Counted from the stretch's first letter, positions 41,631 to 52,198 are shown. The stretch is 64,000 nucleotides of DNA from Acidobacteriota bacterium (GCA_021781455.1 JAJXWV010000083.1:62001-126000), one strand, 5' to 3'. The notes: generated from the letters alone by a model not told the origin. Made by a program: numbers and translations.

Positions 41631-43250
41631 TCAAAACGCCTGTCCGCTCGAGAACGACACCACCACGCCGCGCCTTCCGAATGCGTCGCGGTTCAGCGGC
41701 AGGGCCACGTCGAAGCGCAGGGAGTTTTTCGGGGTGCGCGGAAGGCCGAGCCGCAGGCCGATGCCGATGTCGGTTTTGAGGCGCATCAGCCGCGCAAAAC
41801 CGCCATAGGTCGCGTTCCCGGAATCGACGAACGCCACCACGCCCGGCGAGACGAGTTGCAGGAGCTCGCGACCGAGGTAGAGGCGATCCTCGAGGTTCAT
41901 GATGATGTTGCGGCTGCCCGCGAAGCTGTGCAACCTGTATCCCCGGAGGCCGTTGCCTCCGTCGGCGAAGAACTGCACGTCGTGATCGAGTCGCCAGCCA
42001 CTGTTGACGACGATGCGGCCAACAAGCGTCTGAGGACGGTCGGTGTCGAAGCGGTGCACGTACTTCGCTCCGGCGAAGACGATCCCGTTCTGCAGCCCGT
42101 GATCCAGCCGAGTCTCGAAACCGGCTTGCGGCAGGACGAATGATCCTGGCCGGAGCAGAATGCCACGTGCCTCGGAGACGCGAACGAGCCCGGTGGTCGA
42201 CGGAGATCCGAAGGAACGGGGTGACAAGGCCAGCTCGGTCGAGAATTGCTCGCCCAGGTTGAAGTCCTGCAGGCGCATGTCGCGGTCGACGTAGTCCATC
42301 GTCACGAAGTCGTTGTCGATCCGGTCGAATCGGGTGAAGAGGTAGTGGAACTTGCGATCACCCGGAAGAAAGTCGTAGGGGTTGCGGTGTGTGTCGCCGA
42401 AGGAATCGAACAGGAGGTGATAGCCAAAGGTGAGGCGATTGGCGGTGTAGTCGTTCGGAGCCAGCGCCACGCCATATGAGGCGATCGCCTCCTGATGGTG
42501 CTGCGCGAAAATCTCGGAGACGCGCCCGGCTTCGTAGAGCGTGTCGTGCTGCCGCAGGTTGGTGAAGAAGAAGGTGAAGGCGCTCGGGGTGGTGAACGAG
42601 TAGAAGGGCTTGATGACGCCGGCGGTGCGCTCGAAGCCGTCGGAATTCTGGGCCCAGGTCAGCCGCGTATGCCAGTAGGGAAACGGGAGCGCCGGATCGC
42701 GGTAATCGATCGCGGCACGGTTTCGAGTCACACCCTTGTCGTAACTCAGGCCCAGCTGCCGCCCCCACCCGAGCAGGTTCGTGTCGGTCAGGCTCACGCC
42801 GAACGTGCTCACGCCGCCCTTCATCCCGGCGTCGCTGGCCGGCTCGAGAGACCAGGAATCCTGCGTCACCACGGTCACGTCGACGACTCCGTCGTGCGGT
42901 GCTTCGGCCGTGACCTTGGCAGACTTCAGGAAAGACAGTGCACGCAGGTTGCGCTCTGTCTCCTCCAGCCGCTCCGGAATGTAGGGATCGCCCTCTTTGA
43001 AAAGAAGGAAGCCGCGGATCAGCGACGGCCGCGTCTCGATGTGCAGCTTGTCCGTGAGCCTGTAGAAGCCACCGCGCAGCTCCTCGGCCGGTGAGTAGAC
43101 ATCGAGGCTCTGCACGCGAATCGTGCCGATGCGCAGCGGAGGGCCGTCGGCATGGAGTCGCGAGGCGCCCAGGAGGCAGAGCAGCGCGACTGCGGCAATC
43201 CGCGGCGAACGCCGCGCTGTGAACGCGGCTCGTATCGGCGTGCGGCTCAT
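41631..43250 (-). CDS. BamA/Omp85-like outer membrane surface antigen protein (POTRA plus barrel)
   Basis: Signal peptide; POTRA-like GFLLFKEGDPYIPERLEETERNLRALSFLKSAKV; barrel C-terminus GIGLRLGLPRTPKNSLRFDVALPL. Confidence 0.75.
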   Translation of the reverse strand: MSRTPIRAAFTARRSPRIAAVALLCLLGASRLHADGPPLRIGTIRVQSLDVYSPAEELRGGFYRLTDKLHIETRPSLIRGFLLFKEGDPYIPERLEETERNLRALSFLKSAKVTAEAPHDGVVDVTVVTQDSWSLEPASDAGMKGGVSTFGVSLTDTNLLGWGRQLGLSYDKGVTRNRAAIDYRDPALPFPYWHTRLTWAQNSDGFERTAGVIKPFYSFTTPSAFTFFFTNLRQHDTLYEAGRVSEIFAQHHQEAIASYGVALAPNDYTANRLTFGYHLLFDSFGDTHRNPYDFLPGDRKFHYLFTRFDRIDNDFVTMDYVDRDMRLQDFNLGEQFSTELALSPRSFGSPSTTGLVRVSEARGILLRPGSFVLPQAGFETRLDHGLQNGIVFAGAKYVHRFDTDRPQTLVGRIVVNSGWRLDHDVQFFADGGNGLRGYRLHSFAGSRNIIMNLEDRLYLGRELLQLVSPGVVAFVDSGNATYGGFARLMRLKTDIGIGLRLGLPRTPKNSLRFDVALPLNRDAFGRRGVVVSFSSGQAF

Positions 43251-43412
43251 TCTGAGGTGAAAAACGGTCAATCCCGCCCGCGGGCGAGGTGCAGGATTTC
43301 AGTTTCCACCGCTAACAGACGCACGCAGCGGGTATTCCGAAATCGACCTGCCGGTGGTATCCACGAAACGATTCGCTCGGTTACACTCGCGCCTTCATTT
43401 CGAGGAGGAACG

Positions 43413-45407
43413 ATGCGGCGTTGGCTCGTAGCGGCTCTTGTCCTGATCTCGGGAGTGTCCCTGTCTGCGTCGCAATCGCGCGACTCGGTCATCGACCAGA
43501 CCATCGCCACGCTCTTGCGCGTGCGGTCATTCGGCGGAGTGGCAATCTCGCCCGACGCCTCGCGAGTGGCGTTCGCAGAACGTGGTGAGTCGAACGGACA
43601 CGCCCGCCCGGCTTCGTCGATCTTCGTCGTCCCGCTGAACGACGGCAGCACACCCGTTCGCATTTCCGCTGCGGGATTGGCGCCGAAGAACAAGAGCAAG
43701 TCAGCGACGAACGCAGCGGACGAATCGTCGATGGCCTGGTCGCCCGACAGCAACGAGATCGCGTTCATCTCGACGGCCGCCGGCGACCCGCAGCTGTACG
43801 TCAGTTCGAGAGACGGCCGCAGCGTGCGGGCACTGACGAGCTTGAAGCGCGCCGTGATCTCCGCTCCGAAATGGTCGCCGGATGGGCGGCGGATCGCCAT
43901 GCTCATCATCGAGAACGCCTCACGACGCGGGGGTGCGCTCGAGGCGATGACTCCGCCGTCGGGCGATGTCGAGAAACAGATCGAGGAGCAGCGGATCGCG
44001 GTCGTCGACGTCGCCGCGAAATCGCTGCAGCTCGCCACGCCGGCGAACATGTATGTCTACGACTATGACTGGTCGCCCGACAGCCGCAGCCTCGTGGCCG
44101 AGGCGGCCGTCGGGTCGGGAGAAAACAACTACTGGATCGCGCAGCTCGACCGGTTCGAGATCGGCGACACGACCCCGCACCTGATCTACAGGCCGGTGCT
44201 GCAGGTGGCCTGGCCGCGCTGGTCGCCGGACGGCAAGAGCATCGCCTTCATCGAAGGGCTGATGAGCGACCAGGGATCGAACGGTGGCGACGTCATGATC
44301 GTGCCGTCCAGCGGCGGTGCGGCCACCAACCTGACGCCCGGCATGCGCGCCAGCGCGGCCACGCTGACATGGCTCGGCGACTCCCGCACGATTCTGGCCG
44401 GCGTCGACATCAACGGCATGTCGGGGTTCGCTCGTGTATCGGCGAGCGGTGGAGTGGAGCAGGTGTGGAGCGGAGCGGAGCATGTCTCGACCGGCCGTGC
44501 AATCTCGTTGTCGATTGCGCGCGACGGCGTGACGACCGCCGCCGTTCGCGATTCCTTCCTGCAGCCGCAGGAAGTGTGGGCGGGCCCGATCGGCAGCTGG
44601 AAACAGATCACGCACGACAACGACGCCGTGAAGCCGCTGTGGGGCGGTGCGGAAAACCTCAACTGGACCAACGAAGGATTCCGCATCGAGGGCTGGCTCC
44701 TGTATCCGCGCGATTTCGACCGATCGAAGAAGTACCCGATGGTGGTGCAGGTGCACGGCGGCCCGTCGGCCGCGGCGCTGTCATCGTGGCCGGCGCTGAA
44801 TCTCGCTTCGCTCGTGGCCAGCGGCTATGTCGTCCTCCTTCCGAACCCGCGAGGCAGCTTCGGGCAGGGCGAGGCCTTCGCGAAGGCGAATGTGAAGGAC
44901 TTCGGATACGGCGATTTCCGCGACATCCTGGCCGGAGTCGACGCCGCGGTGGCCAAAGCGCCGGTCGATCCGAAGCGCGTCGGCATCTGGGGATGGAGCT
45001 ACGGCGGTTACATGACGATGTGGGCCGTCACGCAGACCGACCGCTTCCGCGCCGCGGTGGCCGGGGCCGGGCTGTCGAACTGGCAGAGCTACTACGGCGA
45101 GAACAGCATCGACCAGTGGATGATCCCGTTTTTCGGCGCCTCGGTGTACGACGATCCGTGGATCTACGCACGCAGCTCGCCGATCACGTTCATCAAGAAC
45201 GTGAAGACGCCGACGCTGGTGTTGGTCGGCGACCGCGACGGCGAGGTGCCGGCCCCGCAGTCCTTCGAGTTCTGGCACGCGCTGAAGACGCTCGGCGTGA
45301 AGACGCAGCTGGTGGTCTACCCGAATGAGGGCCACGCCATCCGCAATCCCGCGCACCGCCGCGACATCGCGCGGAGGCTGGTGATGTGGTTCGACGAAAA
45401 CATGTGA
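43413..45407 (+). CDS. S9 family prolyl oligopeptidase / acylaminoacyl peptidase
   Basis: WD-like propeller repeats; catalytic GWSYGGYMT, DRDGEVP, GEGHA-like NEGHAIR. Confidence 0.93.
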   Translation: MRRWLVAALVLISGVSLSASQSRDSVIDQTIATLLRVRSFGGVAISPDASRVAFAERGESNGHARPASSIFVVPLNDGSTPVRISAAGLAPKNKSKSATNAADESSMAWSPDSNEIAFISTAAGDPQLYVSSRDGRSVRALTSLKRAVISAPKWSPDGRRIAMLIIENASRRGGALEAMTPPSGDVEKQIEEQRIAVVDVAAKSLQLATPANMYVYDYDWSPDSRSLVAEAAVGSGENNYWIAQLDRFEIGDTTPHLIYRPVLQVAWPRWSPDGKSIAFIEGLMSDQGSNGGDVMIVPSSGGAATNLTPGMRASAATLTWLGDSRTILAGVDINGMSGFARVSASGGVEQVWSGAEHVSTGRAISLSIARDGVTTAAVRDSFLQPQEVWAGPIGSWKQITHDNDAVKPLWGGAENLNWTNEGFRIEGWLLYPRDFDRSKKYPMVVQVHGGPSAAALSSWPALNLASLVASGYVVLLPNPRGSFGQGEAFAKANVKDFGYGDFRDILAGVDAAVAKAPVDPKRVGIWGWSYGGYMTMWAVTQTDRFRAAVAGAGLSNWQSYYGENSIDQWMIPFFGASVYDDPWIYARSSPITFIKNVKTPTLVLVGDRDGEVPAPQSFEFWHALKTLGVKTQLVVYPNEGHAIRNPAHRRDIARRLVMWFDENM

Positions 45408-45497
45408 GTCGGTAGGGACGCGCAGCAGCGCGTCCGCAACTCTCGTCGTCTGCCGCGGACAGGGCTGCGGACGCGCTGCTGCGCGTCCCTACCGACT
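45407..45497. repeat. BIME-like palindrome, GTAGGGACGCGCAGCAGCGCGTCC family (copy 2), stop to stop between convergent genes
   Basis: agtcggtagggacgcgcagcagcgcgtccgcaact ... gctgcggacgcgctgctgcgcgtccctaccgact. Confidence 0.95.
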
Positions 45498-47325
45498 ATC
45501 GCTCTCTCGCCACCGGATACAGCCGCCACTGCGGATCGAAGTACGGCGTCCGCTCGTAGAAAAATCGCAGCCGGGCTTCGGGATTGGCGCGGAAGGCCTC
45601 GTCCGTGGCGAGCTTCTGCCGGAACTCCTCGGCCAGTTTCGGATCGGCCGCCAGCATCTGCGCGGCCATCGGCTCGACCGCGTAATCCTCGAAATACTCG
45701 GTGCGCTGCAAAATCTCAGGGAAGAACCCCCACTGCAGGAACGAATCGGCGGAGGACGGCTCGAGCAGCGCCGTCACCAGTTCGCCGAGCGGCTGATCCG
45801 TCGGGATCCGCCACGATCCGATCGGGTAGTGCTCGGTCCGGTGCTCCACGGTCGTTTTTGTCTGCAGCCGCACGTGTCCTTCAAATGCCTCGCTGTCGAG
45901 CTTCGGATCCTGCAGCCGGTACATGTCGACGTCGACGTCGCGCGGCTCCGTGATGCGCTCCATTCGTACGCCGTGCATTTCCAGGCGCGCGGCGATGTCG
46001 CTCCAGGCCACCGGAATCCAGTAGGCCTTTGCGCGCGGTACCGAGAGCGCGACCTCGCTGAGGCGAACGACGGGGATGCGCATGGTGACCGGCTTGCCGA
46101 GCCATTCGATCTGCTGCGTGCCGGAGATCGGTGAGAGGACGCTTTTCGACTCGATGCCGAGAAACTCCATCGTCTCCGCGCGTTCAGGTGCCGTCGCCTG
46201 CGGCGCGCGCCAGTCGAGCGGAATGGGATTGGTCCGGAGCGCCTCGTCGTCGGTGGTGGCGCGCTTGAGCCCCGTTCCCGATCGGGCCAGCGCCTCCATG
46301 GCCGCCTGCAGAAACACCAGCGTGCCGAGCACGCGCTGGTCGTACGGCTTGAGCGAGTGGTTCTCGACGAGCACCGTGGCGATGTGCCGGATGTCGCCGT
46401 AGCCGTTGGAGAACCGCGGTGGCGCGTTGGCGACGGCGATTCCTCGTGCGAGGTCGTTGTCCTGGACGGGAAAGACCAGCGGTCCCGGGATGTGCCCGTA
46501 GCCCCGGAGGTCGCTGTCCACGACCGGTCCGAACGAGCGGTCGAGCCACCGCGCGATCGACGGCGAATAGCCGTACCGGTTCCAGCCGTATGTGACGTCG
46601 TACTGGTAATCCGCCCCGTCCGTGACGTGAATGTCGACATAGAGGTCGGGCTTCCACAGATCGAGCACCGCGACCATGGCGCGCATTTCCGGTGTGTCCA
46701 GCTTCGTATAGTCCCGGTTGAGATTGAGATTCTGAGCGTTGGTCCGCCACCCGCTGACCTCGGGACCGCGCTGGTTGATGCGGCTGTAGCGCGAGGTTCG
46801 CTCGTGGCCGTCTACGTTGAGGATGGGCACGAAGAGGAGGTTGACGCGCTCGAGAAGGTCGCGCAGGCGGCCGTTCACCGTCAGGTCGCGCAGCAGCATC
46901 AGCCCGGCGTCCTTGCCGTCGATCTCGCCGGCATGGATTCCCGCCTGTACGAGAAGGATCGGCTTGCCGATCCGGCGCATCGTCTCGGGCGTGAAGACGT
47001 GATCGCGCGAGGCTACGACCATGAGGATGTCGCGTCCTTCTTCGCTCTTTCCGATCGACATCATGCGAAGGTCTGGCGTCGCGTTCACCAGCCTTCTCAG
47101 CCAGGCCACCGTCTCGTCGTACGAGGGCGTCGTCCGGAAGCCTGCTTTTTCGGCAGGCGTGATCCACGGATCGCTCGGCTTCGCCACCAGGGTTCGGCTC
47201 CTGCCGTTCCACGGGGCAAGCGGGGGAAGTGGTGCGGTCAATGGCTGCGTGTCCGCGGCGACGGCGGACACGGCGAGAGTCAGAAGCGCGGAGAGCGTCA
47301 GCAGGAGCCGTTTGCGCGCGGACAT
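45496..47325 (-). CDS. M14 family zinc carboxypeptidase
   Basis: Signal peptide; QAGIHAGEIDGKDAGL, NVDGHERTSRYSRINQRGPE. Confidence 0.9.
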   Translation of the reverse strand: MSARKRLLLTLSALLTLAVSAVAADTQPLTAPLPPLAPWNGRSRTLVAKPSDPWITPAEKAGFRTTPSYDETVAWLRRLVNATPDLRMMSIGKSEEGRDILMVVASRDHVFTPETMRRIGKPILLVQAGIHAGEIDGKDAGLMLLRDLTVNGRLRDLLERVNLLFVPILNVDGHERTSRYSRINQRGPEVSGWRTNAQNLNLNRDYTKLDTPEMRAMVAVLDLWKPDLYVDIHVTDGADYQYDVTYGWNRYGYSPSIARWLDRSFGPVVDSDLRGYGHIPGPLVFPVQDNDLARGIAVANAPPRFSNGYGDIRHIATVLVENHSLKPYDQRVLGTLVFLQAAMEALARSGTGLKRATTDDEALRTNPIPLDWRAPQATAPERAETMEFLGIESKSVLSPISGTQQIEWLGKPVTMRIPVVRLSEVALSVPRAKAYWIPVAWSDIAARLEMHGVRMERITEPRDVDVDMYRLQDPKLDSEAFEGHVRLQTKTTVEHRTEHYPIGSWRIPTDQPLGELVTALLEPSSADSFLQWGFFPEILQRTEYFEDYAVEPMAAQMLAADPKLAEEFRQKLATDEAFRANPEARLRFFYERTPYFDPQWRLYPVARER

Positions 47326-47505
47326 CCTCTGATTCTATGGGATGGATGAGTCAGGCAGGACCCGGCTCGGCCGTCAGGCCCGGTCCCGACGGCCCAGAAG
47401 AGATGGGAAGTGAAGGGACCTTCCACCGGTTTGCAACTTTCGGCTCGCGCAATCGTTCAATGCCATCGGAGCCGTTCCTTCACTCTCGCTGATCGGAGTT
47501 TACGT

Positions 47506-48849
47506 ATGAGCGAATACCCTCGCTCGAAGAGCCCCAGGTCGAAAAAGAAGCTGCTGCTGTTCATTGGCGCGCCGCTGCTGATCATTCTTTCCGTCGGCGC
47601 CGTGGTGGTCTCTCGCAATCGCGAGAAGCCGATCATGATCACGACGGACAAGGCCTTCCGGGCGAATATCACCCAGCTGGTCACCGCGACCGGAAAGATC
47701 CAGCCGGAGGTCGAGGTCAAGATCGCTCCTGAAGTCTCGGGCGAGATTATCGAGATTCCGGTGAAGGAAGGGCAGGTCGTGCGCAAGGGTGACCTGCTGA
47801 TGAAGATCAAGCCGGACAGCTACCTGGCCCAGGTGGAACAGCAGACGGCGGCTCTCAATGGCGCCAAGGCGGCCAGCGTGCAGCACCGCGCCGAGGTCGA
47901 CAAGGCTTCGCAGGACTATGACCGCGCCAAGCGGCTATTCAAAGACAGCCTGATTCCGGAATCCGACCGCAAGACTGCGCAGACGAACTACGAGATGGCG
48001 AAGGCGGCGCTGGAGTCGTCGCTCTTCGAGATTCAGCGCGCCCAGGGAGCGCTGAGCCAGATTGAAGACGCGCTCTCGAAGACGACCATCTACTCGCCCG
48101 CGGACGGCACGATCAGCACGCTGCCGGCGCGCGTCGGCGAGCGGGTCGTCGGCACGAGCCAGTTCGCCGGGACCGAAGTCATGCGCGTGGCCAACCTCGA
48201 CGACATGGAAGCCCAGGTCGACGTCAACGAAAACGACGTGGTGAACGTGAAGGTCGGCGACACCGCGCGGATTACAGTCGACGCCTATCCGGACAAGGTC
48301 CTCAGGGGAGTCGTCCGTGAGATTGCCAGCACGGCCACCACGAACAACGCGGGCACGCAGGAACAGGTCACGAATTTCCAGGTCAAGATCAGCATTCCCC
48401 ACCCCACCGTGCGGCTGAGGCCGGGCATGAGCGCGACCGCGGACATCGAGACCGCGACGGTCAGCAACGTGGTCGCCGTCCCCATCCAGAGCGTCACGGT
48501 GCGGACGATCGGCAGCACTCTCTCGCCTGAGGAGCGCGACAAGCAATCGGCCAAGCAGAAGGCGGATGACGCAGCCCCCGACAACCGCGCCGACGTGACC
48601 GTCAGCCAGGCCCAGCAGAAGGCGAAGGAGCGCGCCGAGCGTGAGAAGCTCCAGCGCGTCGTCTTCATCAAGAACGGCGACAAGGTCCGCCAGCAGAAGG
48701 TCGAGACCGGAATCGCCGACAACACCTATATCGAGATCAAGAAGGGCCTCAAACCGGGCGACGTAGTCGTTTCCGGCAGCTACACCGCCATCAGCCGCAA
48801 GCTCAAGGACGGTGCGCGCGTGGCCATCGAGAAGCAGGGCAAAGGCTAG
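47506..48849 (+). CDS. HlyD/MacA-type periplasmic adaptor subunit
   Basis: N-terminal TM; biotinyl-lipoyl-like PEVSGEIIEIPVKEGQVVRKGDLLMKIKPDSY; alpha-hairpin. Confidence 0.92.
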   Translation: MSEYPRSKSPRSKKKLLLFIGAPLLIILSVGAVVVSRNREKPIMITTDKAFRANITQLVTATGKIQPEVEVKIAPEVSGEIIEIPVKEGQVVRKGDLLMKIKPDSYLAQVEQQTAALNGAKAASVQHRAEVDKASQDYDRAKRLFKDSLIPESDRKTAQTNYEMAKAALESSLFEIQRAQGALSQIEDALSKTTIYSPADGTISTLPARVGERVVGTSQFAGTEVMRVANLDDMEAQVDVNENDVVNVKVGDTARITVDAYPDKVLRGVVREIASTATTNNAGTQEQVTNFQVKISIPHPTVRLRPGMSATADIETATVSNVVAVPIQSVTVRTIGSTLSPEERDKQSAKQKADDAAPDNRADVTVSQAQQKAKERAEREKLQRVVFIKNGDKVRQQKVETGIADNTYIEIKKGLKPGDVVVSGSYTAISRKLKDGARVAIEKQGKG

Positions 48850-48947
48850 AAGAGAGTGCTGAGTGCTGAGTGCTGAGTACTGAGTAAAACCGCGTGAAAG
48901 CCACTCAGTACTCAGCACTCAGTACTCAGCACTCAGTACTCAGCACT
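48848..48947. repeat. inverted tandem repeat, AGTGCTG/AGTACTG family
   Basis: agaagagagtgctgagtgctgagtgctgagtactgagt ... actcagtactcagcactcagtactcagcactcagtactcagcact. Confidence 0.96.
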
Positions 48948-48961
48948 GGGGAAACGCATCC

Positions 48962-50239
48962 TTGAGACACAACAAGTTCATCGAGCTCGTCACCGATCTC
49001 GAAATCGAGATCACGGAGGGATTCCGGATCGCGTTGCTGCAGATTCGCGCGCACAAGATGCGCTCGATCCTGACGGCTCTCGGCGTCATCATCGGCATCA
49101 TCGCCGTCACGCTGATGGGATCGGCGATCTCGGGAATCGAGACCGGGTTCGAGCGCAGCCTCGCGGTCATTGGCGACGACATCCTCTACGTCGAGAAATG
49201 GCCGTGGCACCACGTCGACGACTGGTGGAACTACCGGAACCGCCGCAGGATGGAAACCGCGTATGCCGACCAGCTCAACCGGATCATCCAGGCGACGCCG
49301 AACTCGCAGCTCATCATCGCCGTACCGACGCTCAACACCGTCCGTTCGGTGAAGTTCGGCACGCAGGAAGTGAAGGGCGTGTACACACAGGGAACGACCC
49401 AGGACTTCGTCGTGACCTCGACGACGGCATTCCACGAGGGCCGCTTCATGACGGACGCGGAAGCGCGGGCAGGGCGCAACGTAGTCATCCTCGGCTACGA
49501 CGTCGCCGAAGCACTTTTCCCGACCGGGTCGGCACTCGACAAGACGGTGATGATCGACAGCAACCCCTTCCGCGTCGTCGGCGTCTACGCGAAACAGGGA
49601 ACGTTCCTCGGCCTGTTCAGCTTCGACACCTGGGCGGTCGTGCCGCTGGCCGCATTCCAGAAGACATTCAGCCGGCATATCGATGCGTCGATCCGCGTGA
49701 AGATCAAGGACAAGAACCGCACCCAGGACGCGATCTCCGAGCTCACCGGTGCGATGCGCCGCGTGCGTGGTCTCCAGCCCGAACAGAAGGACGACTTTTC
49801 CATCAACGAGCAGGAGGCGCTTCGCAGCACCATCGGGCCGATCAAGTCGGGAATCGCCATCGCCGGTCTCTTCGTCACGGGCCTGGCCCTGTTCGTCGGC
49901 GCCATCGGCATCATGAACATCACCTACGTCAGCGTGAAGGAGCGCACGCGCGAGATCGGCACTCGGAAGGCCGTGGGTGCGAAACGGCGCACGATCCTGC
50001 TGCAGTTCCTCATCGAGGCGGTTTCGATCTGCCTGATCGGTGGCGCGGTGGGACTGCTGTTGTCGTGGGGGATGTGCGCAGCGGTGGCCGCGGCGTTCCC
50101 GTCGTTTCCCATGCAGTTCTCACTGGGTCTCGTTGGCATCGGTCTGATCGTATCGACGCTGACCGGGATCTTCTCGGGCTTTGCGCCGGCGGTTTCGGCG
50201 TCGAGGCTCGATCCCATCGAGGCGCTGCGATATGAGTGA
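48962..50239 (+). CDS. MacB-type ABC transporter permease (no ATPase domain)
   Basis: FtsX-like C-terminus GIMNITYVSVKERTREIGTRKAVGAKRRTILLQFLIEA; TTG start. Confidence 0.9.
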   Translation: MRHNKFIELVTDLEIEITEGFRIALLQIRAHKMRSILTALGVIIGIIAVTLMGSAISGIETGFERSLAVIGDDILYVEKWPWHHVDDWWNYRNRRRMETAYADQLNRIIQATPNSQLIIAVPTLNTVRSVKFGTQEVKGVYTQGTTQDFVVTSTTAFHEGRFMTDAEARAGRNVVILGYDVAEALFPTGSALDKTVMIDSNPFRVVGVYAKQGTFLGLFSFDTWAVVPLAAFQKTFSRHIDASIRVKIKDKNRTQDAISELTGAMRRVRGLQPEQKDDFSINEQEALRSTIGPIKSGIAIAGLFVTGLALFVGAIGIMNITYVSVKERTREIGTRKAVGAKRRTILLQFLIEAVSICLIGGAVGLLLSWGMCAAVAAAFPSFPMQFSLGLVGIGLIVSTLTGIFSGFAPAVSASRLDPIEALRYE

Positions 50240-50333
50240 TGGGACGAATGGGACAGATGGGACGAATGGGACCAATGGGACAGCTCCGGTAGTGTTGTCC
50301 CATCGGTCCCATTCGTCCCATCAGTCCCATCGG
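50238..50333. repeat. inverted 9-bp tandem repeat (GATGGGACG units; 5 left, 4 right)
   Basis: gatgggacg aatgggaca gatgggacg aatgggacc aatgggaca ... tgtcccatc ggtcccatt cgtcccatc agtcccatc gg. Confidence 0.95.
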
Positions 50334-50356
50334 AACTCCCACGACGAGAGCACACG

Positions 50357-51586
50357 ATGAACCTGAGTGAAGTTTTCCGCATGGCCGCGCGCGCGCTGCA
50401 CACGAACCGGCTTCGTTCGATCCTGACGATGCTGGGCATCGCCATCGGCGTGTTCTCGGTCATCGGAGTCATGACCGCGCTCAGCGTGATCCAGAGCTCG
50501 ATCGAATCCGGCCTGAGCTTCCTTGGCAGCAACCTCTTCCAGTTTGCGAAGTATCCTGTGATCCAGACCGGCGGCCGCGACGACGACAAGTACGAGAACC
50601 GGAAGGACATCTCGTTCGCGCAGGCGATGGCGTTCAAACGGCTGATGGAGCAGGACGCCCCGGTGATCTGCCTGAAGGTGTTCAGCTACGGCAAGCCCGT
50701 GAGCTACGACCGGAAGAAGTTCCAGGGGTACGAGATCGTCGGCACGAACGAGCACTTCCTGACGGCGAACGCGTATTCGCTGGCCTACGGGCGGAACATC
50801 ACGGCCGAGGACGTCGATCTCGGGCGCTCGGTCGCCGTCGTCGGGGCGGATATCGAGAAGAAGCTTTTCCCGAACCTGTCACCGATCGGCAAGACGATCA
50901 AGATGAACGACAAGCCGTACCAGATCGTTGGCGTGATGGAGTCGAAGGGGAGCGCGTTCGGCAGTACTCAGGACAACCTCGTGACCGTCCCGATCACGAA
51001 ATTCTTCTCCGATTTCGGGGCGGCGCATCGGTCGGTCAACATCGCCGTGCAGGCCCCTTCACAGCAACTCTACAACCAGACGCTCGACAAGGCCATTGGC
51101 GCAATGCGCCTCGCCCGCGGGCTGAGCGTGGCACAGGACAACGATTTCGAGGTCTACTCCAATGACACGCTGCTGACCGCGTTCGCTCAGATCGCCGGCA
51201 CGATCCGCATCGGCGCCTTCGTCATCAGCGCCATCGCTCTCCTCGCTGCGGGCATCGGCATCATGAACATCATGCTGGTCAGCGTCACGGAACGGACGCG
51301 CGAGATCGGCGTGCGCAAGGCCATCGGAGCGCGAAAGCGCGACATCATCCGGCAGTTCCTCATCGAAGCGATCCTGCTGTCGGAGATCGGCGGGCTGTTC
51401 GGCATCCTCACCGGCGTGATCGGCGGCAATGGCATAGCCCTCTGGTTCGGCATTTCCATGATCTTCCCGTGGGGATGGGCGATCACCGGCCTGACGGTTT
51501 GCTCGATGATCGGAATCGGCTTCGGCTGGTACCCGGCCTTCAAGGCAGCCCAACTCCATCCCATCGACGCGTTGCGCTTCGAGTGA
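50357..51586 (+). CDS. MacB-type ABC transporter permease (no ATPase domain)
   Basis: [39 protein letters not shown]. Confidence 0.9.
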   Translation: MNLSEVFRMAARALHTNRLRSILTMLGIAIGVFSVIGVMTALSVIQSSIESGLSFLGSNLFQFAKYPVIQTGGRDDDKYENRKDISFAQAMAFKRLMEQDAPVICLKVFSYGKPVSYDRKKFQGYEIVGTNEHFLTANAYSLAYGRNITAEDVDLGRSVAVVGADIEKKLFPNLSPIGKTIKMNDKPYQIVGVMESKGSAFGSTQDNLVTVPITKFFSDFGAAHRSVNIAVQAPSQQLYNQTLDKAIGAMRLARGLSVAQDNDFEVYSNDTLLTAFAQIAGTIRIGAFVISAIALLAAGIGIMNIMLVSVTERTREIGVRKAIGARKRDIIRQFLIEAILLSEIGGLFGILTGVIGGNGIALWFGISMIFPWGWAITGLTVCSMIGIGFGWYPAFKAAQLHPIDALRFE

Positions 51587-51683
51587 GCGGACAGCGTCAG
51601 GCCTGAGGGCCTCGATCGGGCGTGGACGGCGAGCGGATGAGGCGCCTGACCACCGCGGCCGCCGCCGCAATTGTCGGCGATCT

Positions 51684-51732
51684 GGAGCGCAGAGCCTGCT
51701 TGCCGCTTGCTGCCCTCTGCCCTCTGCGCTCT
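51684..51732. repeat. short inverted repeat with CTGCCCT units
   Basis: gagcgcagag...ctgccctctgccctctgcgctc. Confidence 0.7.
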
Positions 51733-51737
51733 TCGTC

Positions 51738-52063
51738 TCAGCGGTTCATGAACGGGAACGCCGCGTCCCGCCTGGCCATCAGGTTGGCAGCCTCTCCGAT
51801 GGCGATCTCGGGCGCGTCCTTCTCCAGGCCCTCCACGATCTGCATGGCCGCCGTCTCGGCCGACATGGCGCTGGCGTTGACCTGTGGCGGCCGGTGCACG
51901 GCTCCGAGCTCGCTGGCCACGATCGGCGGAATGACCTCGAACACTCGGACCGACGTTGCGCGCAGCTGGTGGCGCATCGACATCGTCAGCGAGTGCATCG
52001 CCGCCTTCGTCGCGCAGTAGACCGGCATGTGCGCCAGGGGAGCGAATCCGAGACCATTAGACC
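51738..52063 (-). pseudogene. truncated short-chain dehydrogenase (C-terminal remnant)
   Basis: Frame from ~52063: GLGFAPLAHMPVYCATKAAMHSLTMSMRHQL...; catalytic YxxxK retained, Rossmann N-terminal half absent. Confidence 0.75.
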
Positions 52064-52198
52064 GATCCGGACGTACTGAGGTTCCGTCGGCTCCCGTTCC
52101 GTATCCAGATGGATACCCTCGGCGGCGCCGAGCGATATCATCCGCGGTCTACCGAACTTCGTCCCCGACGTCCCCAAAGAAATTAAAGGAGATAGGGA

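Noticed and set aside
51622-52020. ORF 51622-52020 (+) as a protein
   Set aside because: It is antisense to the SDR remnant, which has recognisable family motifs.
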